Shown here piece by piece: positions 55,101-63,114 of a stretch of DNA of 64,000 nucleotides (its first letter is position 1; each line of letters begins with the position of its first letter). The position numbers and the translations under genes were made by a program. The notes under the pieces were generated by a model. The model was given only the letters and a program-made list of their open reading frames with translations. It made no database searches and was not told where the DNA came from. Source of the stretch: Chthonomonas sp. UBA2017 (GTDB taxonomy: Bacteria; Armatimonadota; Fimbriimonadia; Fimbriimonadales; Fimbriimonadaceae); NCBI GenBank assembly GCA_002335425.1, contig DDCB01000008.1:1-64000 (forward strand). Direction: 5' to 3'.

Positions 55101-55352
55101 GTCGGCGGTAAACGCAATTTGAGTCCCATCCGGCGAGAAATAAGGGTCGCTCTCGCGGCCCGCAGAGCTCGTCAGGCGGGTGGCTCGGCCCCCCGCAACC
55201 GGCACCGACCAAAGATCGCCCGCATGAACAAAGACGATGGAGCGCGCATGGATCGTCGGGTTGCGCATGACCCGAGGTTCGGGACCGAGGTCGACGTCCG
55301 CGCCGCCAGACTGAAGAACCGCTCCCAAGGCCATCAACGATATTACAGACAT
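52104..55352 (-). CDS. Tricorn-like S41 protease with N-terminal propellers, secreted
   Basis: 1082 aa. A signal peptide (MSVISLMALGAVLQSGGA) is followed by two WD40/PD40-like propellers (GRESDPYFSPDGTQIAF, RRDPAWSPDGKTIAYI, RPVWSPDSKKIAFAS). A PDZ domain and the S41 domain follow: LCVGHMFIGGGDLG (His of the triad; Tricorn has Ser-His here), VGYVRVPDTSAGGWSEFM, IDGRFNGGGAIADF, and the nucleophile region ELAGSGGDILPYLF. An acidic/Pro linker lies at about 590-625. Start ATG 55352 opens 10 bp after the ankyrin frame ends. Probably digests peptides in the periplasm or outside. Confidence 0.92.
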   Translation of the reverse strand: MSVISLMALGAVLQSGGADVDLGPEPRVMRNPTIHARSIVFVHAGDLWSVPVAGGRATRLTSSAGRESDPYFSPDGTQIAFTADYDGNFDVYVMAAEGGEPRRLTYHPLPDACAGWTPDGRSILFTSGMQSENAYSQLFQVSAQGGLPQRLPFPAVEQASLSPDGTQMAYVPNPKSQPNWKRYRGGQATPIWIAQMSDSRVRPIPRRDWNDSHPMWVGGSVYFLSDPTGKVALHRFDTANQRVSVEIPGGILDFKSAQYGAGQIVLERPGSIWRYDLAQKKLVRVPIQIAGDFVQTRTQFKTLSADLSQMSISPTGQRVVAASRGHIMTLPAEKGDARVFPATPGFMRRDPAWSPDGKTIAYITQEGPQHQLALLDLTTGQVSFRSLGDGGAAYERPVWSPDSKKIAFASNRLELSILDLATGKITFVARGTRRGQIALTPSWSPDSKWLVYTRDLINMRSAIALYSLEQNRSIDLTDGMAHAISPTFDRGGQVVYFLASTDFGLAADWQDIGSLSQANTTFSIYGVNLRRLADFSLAPESDEEPTEKPADPPKAPEGPPKTTVDEEGLISRIFAVPLPRQIYRQLGSPAPGQLLALFTEPAVSAIDFSGGGGTLVRYSFAERKTTPIARGAFGFELTADGQKMLLGSSMGMAITSSMAPFSGDGVLPVLQASVRIDPRTEWRNMYFEAIREQKLRFYDPKMHGVDLDAIARRYEPMLPLLNSREDLNYLFDEVFGELCVGHMFIGGGDLGDRRRSVPGGLLGADYSFEKEGVRFKRVFDGERWNPELVAPLAQPGIEAKAGEYLLAIDGKSINGSTDLYEFLENKAGRQVRIRIGPTPDGKGSREGVVRALGSEVGLRFRAWEEDNRRRVLAATGGRVGYVRVPDTSAGGWSEFMRMYYAQTGKDAVIIDGRFNGGGAIADFLMREMTKMISAKTITRHGEPFLIPSQGIYGPKVMLTNELAGSGGDILPYLFRQHKVGPIIGKRTWGSMLINYGFELADGGSISSPDDAMFSPNGKWVIENVGTPVDIDVDLDPALWRQGKDSQLERAIVEIMRLLERNPPAKIPVPARPAIPPFKPGAR

Positions 55353-55362
55353 GGGGCGAATC

Positions 55363-56031
55363 TTACTCGGATTCAGCCGCACCGGACTGCAAGAACTCCG
55401 CCAAACGGTCGTGCCCGGATTGCTGAGCCCAGTCGGCGGCGGTGCGGCCCTCGTCATCTCGCACTCGCGGGTCGGCGTGATACTTCAGGAGCAGTTGGAC
55501 CAGGTCGTCGCGCCCACTTTGCGCCGCCCCATGCAGTGGCCGAAATCCTCCCGACTGAGCCGCATGAGGATCTGCACCCGCCTACAAGAGCAACTCAATC
55601 ACACCGATGTCGCCCCCAAAGATCGCAGAATCGAGCGGAGCGACCCCGCCCAACGATTGGCTCCGAAAGTTCGGATCGGCGCCCGCTTGAAGAAGCGCCT
55701 CGACCACCTGGCCATGCCCAAAGGCCGCTGCTAAACAGAGAGGCAAAAAGCCGTCTGGTGAGAGCGAATTCGGGTCGGCTCCTGCTTGGAGCAGCTCGGC
55801 AAGACGGGCGCTGTTGCCGGTGGTCGCGGCGTCATAGAGATCCCAGTCGGGCCAAGCTGACCCAAGGGCTTCGACAATTTCGGAGCGATGCAGGTAGGCC
55901 GCCCACTGCAGGACCGAGGCACCGCCTGGCGCCCGCTCTCGGAGCAGAGTCGGCTCTTCTTGAATCCAACGCAACACCTCGGCCGTTTCGCCCAGTTCAA
56001 TCGCACGCAAAAGGGGATTTTGAGCAGACAT
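55363..56031 (-). pseudogene. Ankyrin-repeat protein interrupted by an in-frame amber codon
   Basis: ATG 56031 opens 149 residues with ankyrin repeats, then TAG at 55582-55584. The same frame continues without another stop for 72 residues to TAA at 55363-55365, with two more ankyrin repeats (AGADPHAAQSGGFRPLHGAA, then HADPRVRDDEGRTAADWA). The stop takes the place of a residue that is Gln in both earlier repeats (LLQAGADP). So it is either a nonsense mutation (CAG to TAG), a sequencing error or a read-through site. TAG is a normal terminator elsewhere in the window (aldolase). Repeats typical of protein-protein interaction; role unknown. The Tricorn-like gene follows 10 bp on. Confidence 0.82.
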
Positions 56032-56033
56032 GT

Positions 56034-56759
56034 TTATTCACTTTTTTGCAGCAAGAATATCACTTCATGGCCCGAGACAAGCATCGTCTTCACTCGCAGA
56101 GGAATTTTTAATTCTCTTCGAGCATAAACGAACATCTCGAACATCGCTTCGACATCCCATACATGAAAATGAATGCTATAGTTTTGCTGATCAAGCTGCG
56201 CGGCTCTGCGGACTCGTTCTTCGAAACCTTCCACTTTTTCAACGTGAGCAACCCACTCTTGATAGTGGCTCTCTCGGGTTCCTTGAGGACCCTGGTGGTA
56301 GTCCTCAATCAAATGAGCGAGCGGCGTCACTTCTCGGCCCGCATCAAAAGTTTCTTCCTTATTCGGGAGCGCGAGAAAGAGCCAACCTTGAGGACGCAAG
56401 ACTCGAGCAAAGGTTTGCAGTGCTCGAAACGGGTCTTCGGTATGTTCCAGAAAGTGATTGGCGATCAAAAAGTCTTGACTTTCGTCGGCAAAGCTGCTCA
56501 GAGTCTCCCCATTGTCGAGGACGTCCGGAGCCTGGATTGGATCGTTCTTCAGCTCGGGATATTCTTGCCGCAAATCTGGCAAATTCATCCGATCGACGTA
56601 GGTGACTTTCGTCCCAACTCGAACCGGCAACGGGTCATGCAGTGGCCCGATTTCGAGACCGCTCCCTCGGAGCGTGCGAAAGGAGAGATACTCGCGCGAG
56701 AGGCCCTTCTTCGCTTGGAGGCCGGTCAGCCAGCGATGAAGTCGGCGGCGAAAGTTCAT
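56034..56759 (-). CDS. Class I SAM-dependent methyltransferase
   Basis: 241 aa. Motif I-like GSGLEIGPLHDPLPVRVG, then VTYVDRMNLPDLRQEYPEL, FLIANHFLEHTEDPFRALQ and VLRPQGWLFLALPNKEETFD, as in family 11 methyltransferases such as those next to glycosyltransferases. ATG 56759 overlaps the rimO stop (ATGA). It ends 2 bp before the ankyrin frame begins. The target is unknown. A different in-frame opening from 57014 would run through rimO in another frame and is rejected. Confidence 0.85.
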   Translation of the reverse strand: MNFRRRLHRWLTGLQAKKGLSREYLSFRTLRGSGLEIGPLHDPLPVRVGTKVTYVDRMNLPDLRQEYPELKNDPIQAPDVLDNGETLSSFADESQDFLIANHFLEHTEDPFRALQTFARVLRPQGWLFLALPNKEETFDAGREVTPLAHLIEDYHQGPQGTRESHYQEWVAHVEKVEGFEERVRRAAQLDQQNYSIHFHVWDVEAMFEMFVYARRELKIPLRVKTMLVSGHEVIFLLQKSE

Positions 56760-58144
56760 TGAGGAACCCGGGGCGAGGCCTGTCGAAGCGGGGTCAACTT
56801 TCGACCGGCTTCGGGCGCGGTGAACCCGGCTTGGGTCCCGTATAAATCGTATGCCTCGGCATGATCGATGCGAACCTGAACGAGCTGTCCGGGTTCGGCG
56901 TCGCCCTGGAAGTACACCCAACCATCGATCTCGGGCGCGTCGCGATGCGACCGGCCCGCCCGCCATCCTTCTCGCACCTCGTCCACCAGGACCGGAACGG
57001 TCTTTCCGATCCAAGAGCGATTCACCTCGAGTGAGATGACTTGTTGAATCGACATCAGCCGATCAAACCGTTCTTTCTTCACTTTGCTCGGGACTTGGTC
57101 GGGCATGTCATAGCTCGGAGTTCCTGGCTCTCGACTAAAGAGGAAGGCCCCCACGCGATCGAGTCGAGCTTGACGAATAAAATCGATCAAGGCTTGAAAC
57201 TCTTGCGAAGTTTCTCCGGGAAATCCGACGATAAAGGTCGTGCGAATAGCACAGTCGGGCATGGCCTTTCGCAACTTCTCAAAAAGCTTCAGGTATCGCT
57301 CGCCTTCCCAAGGCCGTTTCATTCTTCGTAGGGTGTCGGAATGAACGTGCTGAAGAGGAATATCGATGTATGGCAAGACTTTCGGCAAGGTCGCCATCGC
57401 TTCAATCACTTCGTCAGTTAACTTGTTGGGATAAAAGTAAAGAAGTCGAATCCAGTCGAGCCCTTCAATCTCATTCAGCTCTCGCAAGAGTCGAGGAAGG
57501 GAGAACTTCTGATAAAGGTCAAAGCCGTACTGAGTGACGTCCTGAGCAATGAGGTTGACCTCGCGAGTTCCTGTCGTGGCTAAATGGCGAGCTTCATCGA
57601 GAACTCTTTCCATCGGCTTACTAACGTGTCGGCCCCGAAAACTTGGAATCGTACAAAACGTACACTGGTGGTCGCACCCTTCGGAAATCTTCAGGTAGGC
57701 GCTCCATGGCCGCCCGGTTCGCGCCCGTGTGGGCACATCGGCCCAGCGATGGTGAGGTGGCTCGACTTCGAGGAGCTGCTCGGACGACGTGAGCGTTCGC
57801 TGAACGATCTCGTCGAACCGACCCATCTGGCCGACTCCGACATACGCATCGGCACCCGGAGCGACGCGGGCCAGTTCCACCCCCATCCGCTGGGCCAGGC
57901 ACCCGGCGACAATGACTTTGCCCTTCCCTTTGCTTCGGACCGCTTTGCGGATCGCGTCGATGCTCTCTTGCTTGCTCGACTCCAAGAATCCACACGTGTT
58001 GATAATCGTGATGTCGGATTGGGGGCCCGAGCCGTCGATGCGGTGACCTTGGGCTCGAAGAACGCCCGCGATCTCTTCGCTGTCCACCTCGTTCTTGGCG
58101 CAGCCTAGGGTGATAATCCGGATCTTTTGTCCGCTCTCGGCCAT
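56756..58144 (-). CDS. rimO: Ribosomal protein S12 methylthiotransferase RimO
   Basis: Radical-SAM enzyme modifying Asp of ribosomal protein S12, 462 aa. UPF0004 domain cysteines are in ITLGCAKNEVDSEEI, INTCGFLESSKQESID and VAGCLAQRMG. The radical-SAM CxxxCxxC is in SEGCDHQCTFCTIPSFRG, and a C-terminal TRAM domain follows. IPLQHVHSDTLRRMKRPW and TFIVGFPGETSQEF are typical. ATG 58144 is chosen because sequence upstream lies in another gene's start region. Confidence 0.95.
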   Translation of the reverse strand: MAESGQKIRIITLGCAKNEVDSEEIAGVLRAQGHRIDGSGPQSDITIINTCGFLESSKQESIDAIRKAVRSKGKGKVIVAGCLAQRMGVELARVAPGADAYVGVGQMGRFDEIVQRTLTSSEQLLEVEPPHHRWADVPTRARTGRPWSAYLKISEGCDHQCTFCTIPSFRGRHVSKPMERVLDEARHLATTGTREVNLIAQDVTQYGFDLYQKFSLPRLLRELNEIEGLDWIRLLYFYPNKLTDEVIEAMATLPKVLPYIDIPLQHVHSDTLRRMKRPWEGERYLKLFEKLRKAMPDCAIRTTFIVGFPGETSQEFQALIDFIRQARLDRVGAFLFSREPGTPSYDMPDQVPSKVKKERFDRLMSIQQVISLEVNRSWIGKTVPVLVDEVREGWRAGRSHRDAPEIDGWVYFQGDAEPGQLVQVRIDHAEAYDLYGTQAGFTAPEAGRKLTPLRQASPRVPQ

Positions 58145-58154
58145 TGCAAGCTCA

Positions 58155-60497
58155 TTATGACCCTTGCTCGGCGACCCGAACATACGCGCAGGCGGCGACG
58201 AGGAACGATTCTTCGACCGGGGCCTCGGCAAAGAGCGCCAGATCGGGCGTGCGCTGAGAGGCTCCCAAGGCAGCCAGGGCCTCTCGTTCCTTGCCCGAGG
58301 AATAGAGGTCCAGCGCCCGCCGAAGACGCTGGCTCCGCTTGGAGACGGGCTGCATCATCTGAACAAAGGCAGCATCCCGCGCGATGCCTTCGAGCAAAAA
58401 CAGGCGATAGACCTTTTCTTCCACCCCCCAGAATCGCGCCAACCCGAGCAAGCAGCGGCGGCGAGTGATAATCGACGTGCTGGCCTGGGCGGCTCGAAGA
58501 ATCAGCGGCAAGTCGGATCGATCTCCCACGACCGACAAGGCATAAGCCGCCTCGGCGGAAGCTTCGTCGTCAAACTCTTGGAGTGCTTGGCGGAGCGCCG
58601 GGGCCGCCTCGGCCAGATGAAGTTCACTGACTCCTTCGGCCGCCGCAATGCGAACGCTCGGATGGCGGTCGGACAGAGCCTGGGCGAAAAGGGCTCCACA
58701 ATCGGCCGCCTCCATCTCGTTGAGCGCCTGTAGGGCCGACCGCCGCAAGTCGGGGTCACTTCCTGGCCCCGCCGCCACTTGCAACGCGGCGTGAGCGGCT
58801 TCGCCGCCAATCCGACCGAGCGCACGTGCGGTGGCCCGCCGCATCCCGGCTCGCAGGGAGCCCAGATAGGGCACCAACGCTGGGACGGCCGAAGGATCGC
58901 CCAAGGAGCCGAGAGCGTCCACGACCTCTTCCTCAACCAGCGCGGGGTGTTCATTGAGTTGGTGAGCCAACGCATCGACCGCTTGGTCACCCCCCATGCG
59001 GGCGAGCGACCGGGCGGCCTGGCGTCGCACGCGCGGATTCGGATCGTGAAGCGCCTTGACGGCTTCGTCAGAAGCGAATTCGAGGCTCATCTCGCCGAGC
59101 TTGTTCAGGGCGGAGGTTCGAGCTCCAACGTCGCCATCCTTGGTCAGCTTCATCATCGTGGCGAACCCGACCGGCGACACACGTCGGAGCTGCGACAGGG
59201 TCTTGCGGATCGAGAGCGCCCCGGCTTCGCGGACGGGCTTGAGGAACAGCAGTGCACTGATACGAGCCGCCATGGTGACGGCGAAAACGACTTTGTAGGC
59301 TTGCTCAACGTCCATTCCGCCTTCGCGCAGACCGTTCATGAGCGCTGATCCCACCATCGGTGAAAGTGCTCCTACGATCGCCTGCAACGCGAGCCCAAGC
59401 CCCAGATAGTTGGCTCGCTCGGCGTCCGGAGCGTTGACCAAGAGCAAATTGAATTGACACGTGGCCATCCCGGCCCAGATGGCTCCGGTGAAGACATGCC
59501 CTAGGATGAGAATGGTGGCGTTCATCACTTGGGCCCCAGGCTGGCAAAAGAGCCACATTCCCGGAGTGAAGAAAAGCCCCACAATGAGGATCCCCATGAT
59601 CGGCTTATTGCCGTATTTATCTAATAATAAGCCCCAAAACTTACCCGTAAGCAAGTTGCCGATAGCGTGGCCGACCGCGCAAAGCTGCAGCACGGTCAGC
59701 GGCATCTGAAGGCTCTCCAGAGCAAACGCTCCGAATAAGTTTCCGCCAAAAGCTTGTCCAAAAAAGAGGATCGTAAAGAAGATCAGGAGGCTTCGAAAGC
59801 CTCGGTCACGCATGGGAGTCCGGAGCGCGCGCAGACTCTCTCGGACAGACACCCGCACCGGATTCGGCCGGATGCGATCTTGCATCTTCCCGTAATACAG
59901 CATGCTGACGACGGCAAAAACAAAGCCCAAGCCGAACACCACCGACAGGCCGATGTTAGAATGCCCGGCTTTACGAAAGCCGTCGTAGATCAGACCGCCC
60001 ATAAGAGCAGCCCCGGCGCTGAACGCAGTCAGCATCATATTTCGCCGACTAAAAAACCATCCCCGGGACTCGCTCGGGATCAACTCCGCCAGCCAATCGT
60101 TGTAGATCGGCCCAACAAGGTGGACGCAGGTGTAAGCCAGCCCAAGACAGCCGATCAAAATCGCCAACCGGACGTCCACGCTGAGAGCCAGGAGCGGCAA
60201 AAAGACGATCGGAAAATGGAGCAATCGCCACGCCCAGCCTCCCGGCGTCACATGGGATTTGTAGCTCGGGTTTGCGCGTCCCCAAATCGCCCCGGGGATT
60301 TGGAGCAGCCCTAAAAGGCTCGGCAGCGAGGTCATGAGCCCGATCCAAAGGTCGATCCCCTTGGGATTGAGCTCTTGGATGAACTTGACAAAGAACGTGC
60401 CGCCCAGCAACGTGGCAAACGCCGAAGCGAAGGCCCCATCCAAGTTGGCGTAGCGAAGCGTCCGCAAATCCGCTAACCGATTGGAGGCATCAGGCAC
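58155..60497 (-). CDS. MFS transporter fused to a HEAT-repeat domain
   Basis: 780 aa. The first 430 or so residues form a 12-span MFS permease (GTFFVKFIQELNPKGIDLWIG, in pieces such as FVKFIQELNPKGIDLWIG, IYNDWLAELIPSESRGWFFS, and MGILIVGLFFTPGMWLF). From about 440 to the end there are short alpha-alpha HEAT repeats: GARTSALNKLGEMSLEF, PNPRVRRQAARSLARMGGD, GMRRATARALGRIGGEAAH and SVRIAAAEGVSELHL. The start is GTG 60497 beside TAGACT. Transported substrate unknown; a cytoplasmic HEAT tail could regulate the carrier or bind a partner. Confidence 0.85.
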   Translation of the reverse strand: MPDASNRLADLRTLRYANLDGAFASAFATLLGGTFFVKFIQELNPKGIDLWIGLMTSLPSLLGLLQIPGAIWGRANPSYKSHVTPGGWAWRLLHFPIVFLPLLALSVDVRLAILIGCLGLAYTCVHLVGPIYNDWLAELIPSESRGWFFSRRNMMLTAFSAGAALMGGLIYDGFRKAGHSNIGLSVVFGLGFVFAVVSMLYYGKMQDRIRPNPVRVSVRESLRALRTPMRDRGFRSLLIFFTILFFGQAFGGNLFGAFALESLQMPLTVLQLCAVGHAIGNLLTGKFWGLLLDKYGNKPIMGILIVGLFFTPGMWLFCQPGAQVMNATILILGHVFTGAIWAGMATCQFNLLLVNAPDAERANYLGLGLALQAIVGALSPMVGSALMNGLREGGMDVEQAYKVVFAVTMAARISALLFLKPVREAGALSIRKTLSQLRRVSPVGFATMMKLTKDGDVGARTSALNKLGEMSLEFASDEAVKALHDPNPRVRRQAARSLARMGGDQAVDALAHQLNEHPALVEEEVVDALGSLGDPSAVPALVPYLGSLRAGMRRATARALGRIGGEAAHAALQVAAGPGSDPDLRRSALQALNEMEAADCGALFAQALSDRHPSVRIAAAEGVSELHLAEAAPALRQALQEFDDEASAEAAYALSVVGDRSDLPLILRAAQASTSIITRRRCLLGLARFWGVEEKVYRLFLLEGIARDAAFVQMMQPVSKRSQRLRRALDLYSSGKEREALAALGASQRTPDLALFAEAPVEESFLVAACAYVRVAEQGS

Positions 60498-60552
60498 AGT
60501 CTATTTTGACCCTAAGGGCGACTCGTGGGACCTTCTGGATGGTCAAAAGGCG

Positions 60553-60558
60553 TACAAT
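60553..60558 (+). promoter_or_regulatory. Putative -10 element for bamA
   Basis: TACAAT about 90 bp before the bamA start; no convincing -35. It lies in the 148-bp divergent gap between the MFS-HEAT gene and bamA. The gap also contains the bamA Shine-Dalgarno AGGAGG. Confidence 0.3.
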
Positions 60559-60645
60559 AGCCGAGCAGAAAGGACCAAAGCCCCCCTCGTTCGATAACCG
60601 ATTTTGGGGCAGGGCGTCTAAACTCATCGGGGAGCCAGGAGGACA

Positions 60646-62436
60646 GTGGTGAAACGGATTTTTGGGGTCGTGGTGGTGCTATGGATGACCACCTGTTGGG
60701 TGATGGCCCAAAGCGCCAGCATCGTCAAGGAGATCGTCTTGCGAGGAAATCAGGAAATCTCGCGGGAGGCGATCTTGGCGGTCATGCGGTCCAAGGAGCA
60801 GGGACCTTACATTCAAGCCGACCTTGCTCGCGACGAGCAGGCCATTCGAGAGCTCGGGTTCTTTCGAGACGTCAAGATTTTGAGTCGGGCCCTCAGCGAC
60901 GTCGAGTGGCAACTGATCGTCGAAGTCCAAGAAAATCCGGTCGTCCGTGAGCTGAAGATCATCGGCAATACGGTTGTCTCAAGCGACGAGATCGAAAAGA
61001 TCGTTTTGGCCAACCAGTCTTTGGGGCGGGTTTACAACCTGCGTTCGGCGGCCCCGATCGCCTCCTCCGTTCGAGAGCTCTATCAGAAAAGCGGCTATGA
61101 CGCCCAGACGGACATCCAGCCCGCCCTGGATTCACCGGGGACCCTGACGATTCAGATTTACGAGCAGACGGTCAATCGGATCATCGTCAACGGACTCGTG
61201 CGCACTCGGGAAAGCGTCATCCGAAAGCTCCTGCGCACCAAGCCTGGCCAAGCGTTCAACCAAAACACATGGGGCATCGACCAGCGACGGCTCGTCAGCA
61301 CTCAGTGGTTTGAGGACATCGTGCCGAAAGCCCAAGAGACCAATGAAATCGGCAAGTTCGACCTGATCATGGACGTGAAAGAGGCCCAGACAGGGATGCT
61401 GAACTTTGGTCTAGCTCTGGACAGCAAGAGCCGCTTAGCCGGGACTTTTCGAGCCAGCGACTCGAACTTTCGAGGCACCGGGCAATCGGTCGCCATCTCG
61501 TATCAACAGGACACCTTTGGGGGCGGGGCCAGCCTCAGCTTAGACTGGCTCAATCCGTTCTATGACGACCGCGAAACGACCGTGGCGGCTCGACTCTACA
61601 CGCGGGTGAACAGCTACTTCAGTGGCTCCGGCTTCGGGAGCACCGACTCGCCGACCGAAGATCGCTTTGACGAGCGGCGCACGGGCTTTTCGCTCGCCGT
61701 CTCCCGGCCGTTTCGAAAAGAGTTTGTTGCATCGCTGGGGTTGACCGGCGAAGTCATCCGGTCGATCAACTTGCGTCAAACGGGTGAGTTCAATTTCATT
61801 CAGCAAGACGGGGACCAAGTGATCTTGAATGTGGGAATCGCTCGCGACCGACGAGATGTTCCTCTTGATCCCGCCGAAGGGGACTATTTGCGGCTCTCGG
61901 TCGAACCTGGCTTCGTCAATATCACCAAGATTGGCGGCAATGTCGCCGACGAGACGAGCATTTTAGGCCGCAATACTTTTTTCCGCACGAGCCTGGAATA
62001 CAAGGCCTTCTTCAGCAAGCGCCCGCCCGAGAACAAGCCAGCTGATACCCCGCGAAATGTTCTGGCTTTTCGAGCAAAACTTGGAACGATCTCGGGCGAA
62101 GTACCCTTCTTTGAGCAGTTTTTCATCGGAGGCTCGGAATCGTTGCGCGGCTATCAAGACCAGCGCTTCTGGGGGAAGACTCAGTTCTTAACGTCGGCAG
62201 AATATCGGGTGCCAGTGCAACGGTCATTCAGCCTGGCGGCGTTCGTGGATTACGGCGGAGCGTGGGGCGGATATCGCGGAATCAACAGATTCTCGCAGTC
62301 GAAGAACCTCGACCTGAAGCTCGGCTACGGGCTCGGCGTGGCATTCCGGACTCCGCTCGGCCCGATCCGAATTGACTTCGGCTTCAATCAAGAGGGCGGC
62401 AACCGCACCCACTTCTCCATCGGCTCTAGTTTCTAA
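60646..62436 (+). CDS. bamA: Outer-membrane assembly factor BamA (three POTRA domains)
   Basis: Inserts beta-barrel proteins into the outer membrane, 596 aa. Signal peptide: VVLWMTTCWVMA, after GTG 60646 or 60649 (AGGAGG lies 4 and 7 nt before them). Three POTRA domains (about 25-100, 101-180 and 181-250) rather than the five of Proteobacteria: IVKEIVLRGNQEISREAILA, VRELKIIGNTVVSSDEIEKI and VNRIIVNGLVRTRESVIRKL. The 16-strand barrel has the family QFFIGGSESLRGYQDQRFWG and ends GSSF. Followed 19 bp later by ompH. Confidence 0.95.
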   Translation: MVKRIFGVVVVLWMTTCWVMAQSASIVKEIVLRGNQEISREAILAVMRSKEQGPYIQADLARDEQAIRELGFFRDVKILSRALSDVEWQLIVEVQENPVVRELKIIGNTVVSSDEIEKIVLANQSLGRVYNLRSAAPIASSVRELYQKSGYDAQTDIQPALDSPGTLTIQIYEQTVNRIIVNGLVRTRESVIRKLLRTKPGQAFNQNTWGIDQRRLVSTQWFEDIVPKAQETNEIGKFDLIMDVKEAQTGMLNFGLALDSKSRLAGTFRASDSNFRGTGQSVAISYQQDTFGGGASLSLDWLNPFYDDRETTVAARLYTRVNSYFSGSGFGSTDSPTEDRFDERRTGFSLAVSRPFRKEFVASLGLTGEVIRSINLRQTGEFNFIQQDGDQVILNVGIARDRRDVPLDPAEGDYLRLSVEPGFVNITKIGGNVADETSILGRNTFFRTSLEYKAFFSKRPPENKPADTPRNVLAFRAKLGTISGEVPFFEQFFIGGSESLRGYQDQRFWGKTQFLTSAEYRVPVQRSFSLAAFVDYGGAWGGYRGINRFSQSKNLDLKLGYGLGVAFRTPLGPIRIDFGFNQEGGNRTHFSIGSSF

Positions 62437-62455
62437 GGAAAGACACAAGAATACT

Positions 62456-63103
62456 ATGCAAAAACTTAACAAATCTCGAATCTGGGGTGGCTTCGCTTTG
62501 GCGGGGCTCCTTTACGCGGCGCTGTTCATCTTGCCGGGCTTTCAAAGCGGGGCCGAAAAGACCGCAGTCGTGGATATGAACCAGATCATCCAAGGAAGCA
62601 ACCTCGGGAAGGCGAACACGGATCGGCTCAACAAAGCTGTGGCCTCGCGACGCGGCCTGATCGAATTCGTGGCGACCTTCAAGGTGCTGACTCTGGAGCA
62701 GGCCCAGTCGCTTCGATCCCTCGAATTGAAGGAGACCATGACCGAAACCGACAAGCAACAAGCCGACAAAATAAAGGCAGACGTCCGCGCCGCCGACCAG
62801 AAGTTTCGGGAGCTGAGCCAAAAGTCGAACCCCTCTGAGGCTGACCGCCAACTGATCCAAGAGTACGCGAACCGATCCGCAACGATGAATCAGACCCTCG
62901 AGCGCTGGAACCAAGAGTTCACCGATGAGCTCACCGATCTCCAAGATCGGCTCCGACAACAAACGCTGGAGAAGGCGAAAGCCGCCGTCGACGAGGTCGC
63001 CAAGAAGCAAGGAATCAGCGTTGTCTTTGAAAAGACCTTCGCCGTCTATGGCGCGAACGACCTCACCGACGCCGCCACCAAAGCGATGAACGCCAAGCCC
63101 TAA
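62456..63103 (+). CDS. OmpH/Skp-like periplasmic chaperone, membrane-anchored
   Basis: 215 aa. A membrane anchor or signal sequence (IWGGFALAGLLYAALFILPGF), then AVVDMNQIIQGSNLGKANTD, the usual Skp opening, followed by long coiled helices with Lys/Gln/Glu. The C-terminal segment VDEVAKKQGISVVFEKTFAV is the family signature. Encoded directly after bamA, as in many diderms; acts on outer-membrane proteins in transit. Confidence 0.88.
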   Translation: MQKLNKSRIWGGFALAGLLYAALFILPGFQSGAEKTAVVDMNQIIQGSNLGKANTDRLNKAVASRRGLIEFVATFKVLTLEQAQSLRSLELKETMTETDKQQADKIKADVRAADQKFRELSQKSNPSEADRQLIQEYANRSATMNQTLERWNQEFTDELTDLQDRLRQQTLEKAKAAVDEVAKKQGISVVFEKTFAVYGANDLTDAATKAMNAKP

Positions 63104-63114
63104 CCCGGGAGAAC

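Noticed and set aside
57015..58144. Frame upstream of the methyltransferase start
   Set aside because: It runs in the wrong frame inside rimO; the ATGA overlap at 56759 gives a natural start.
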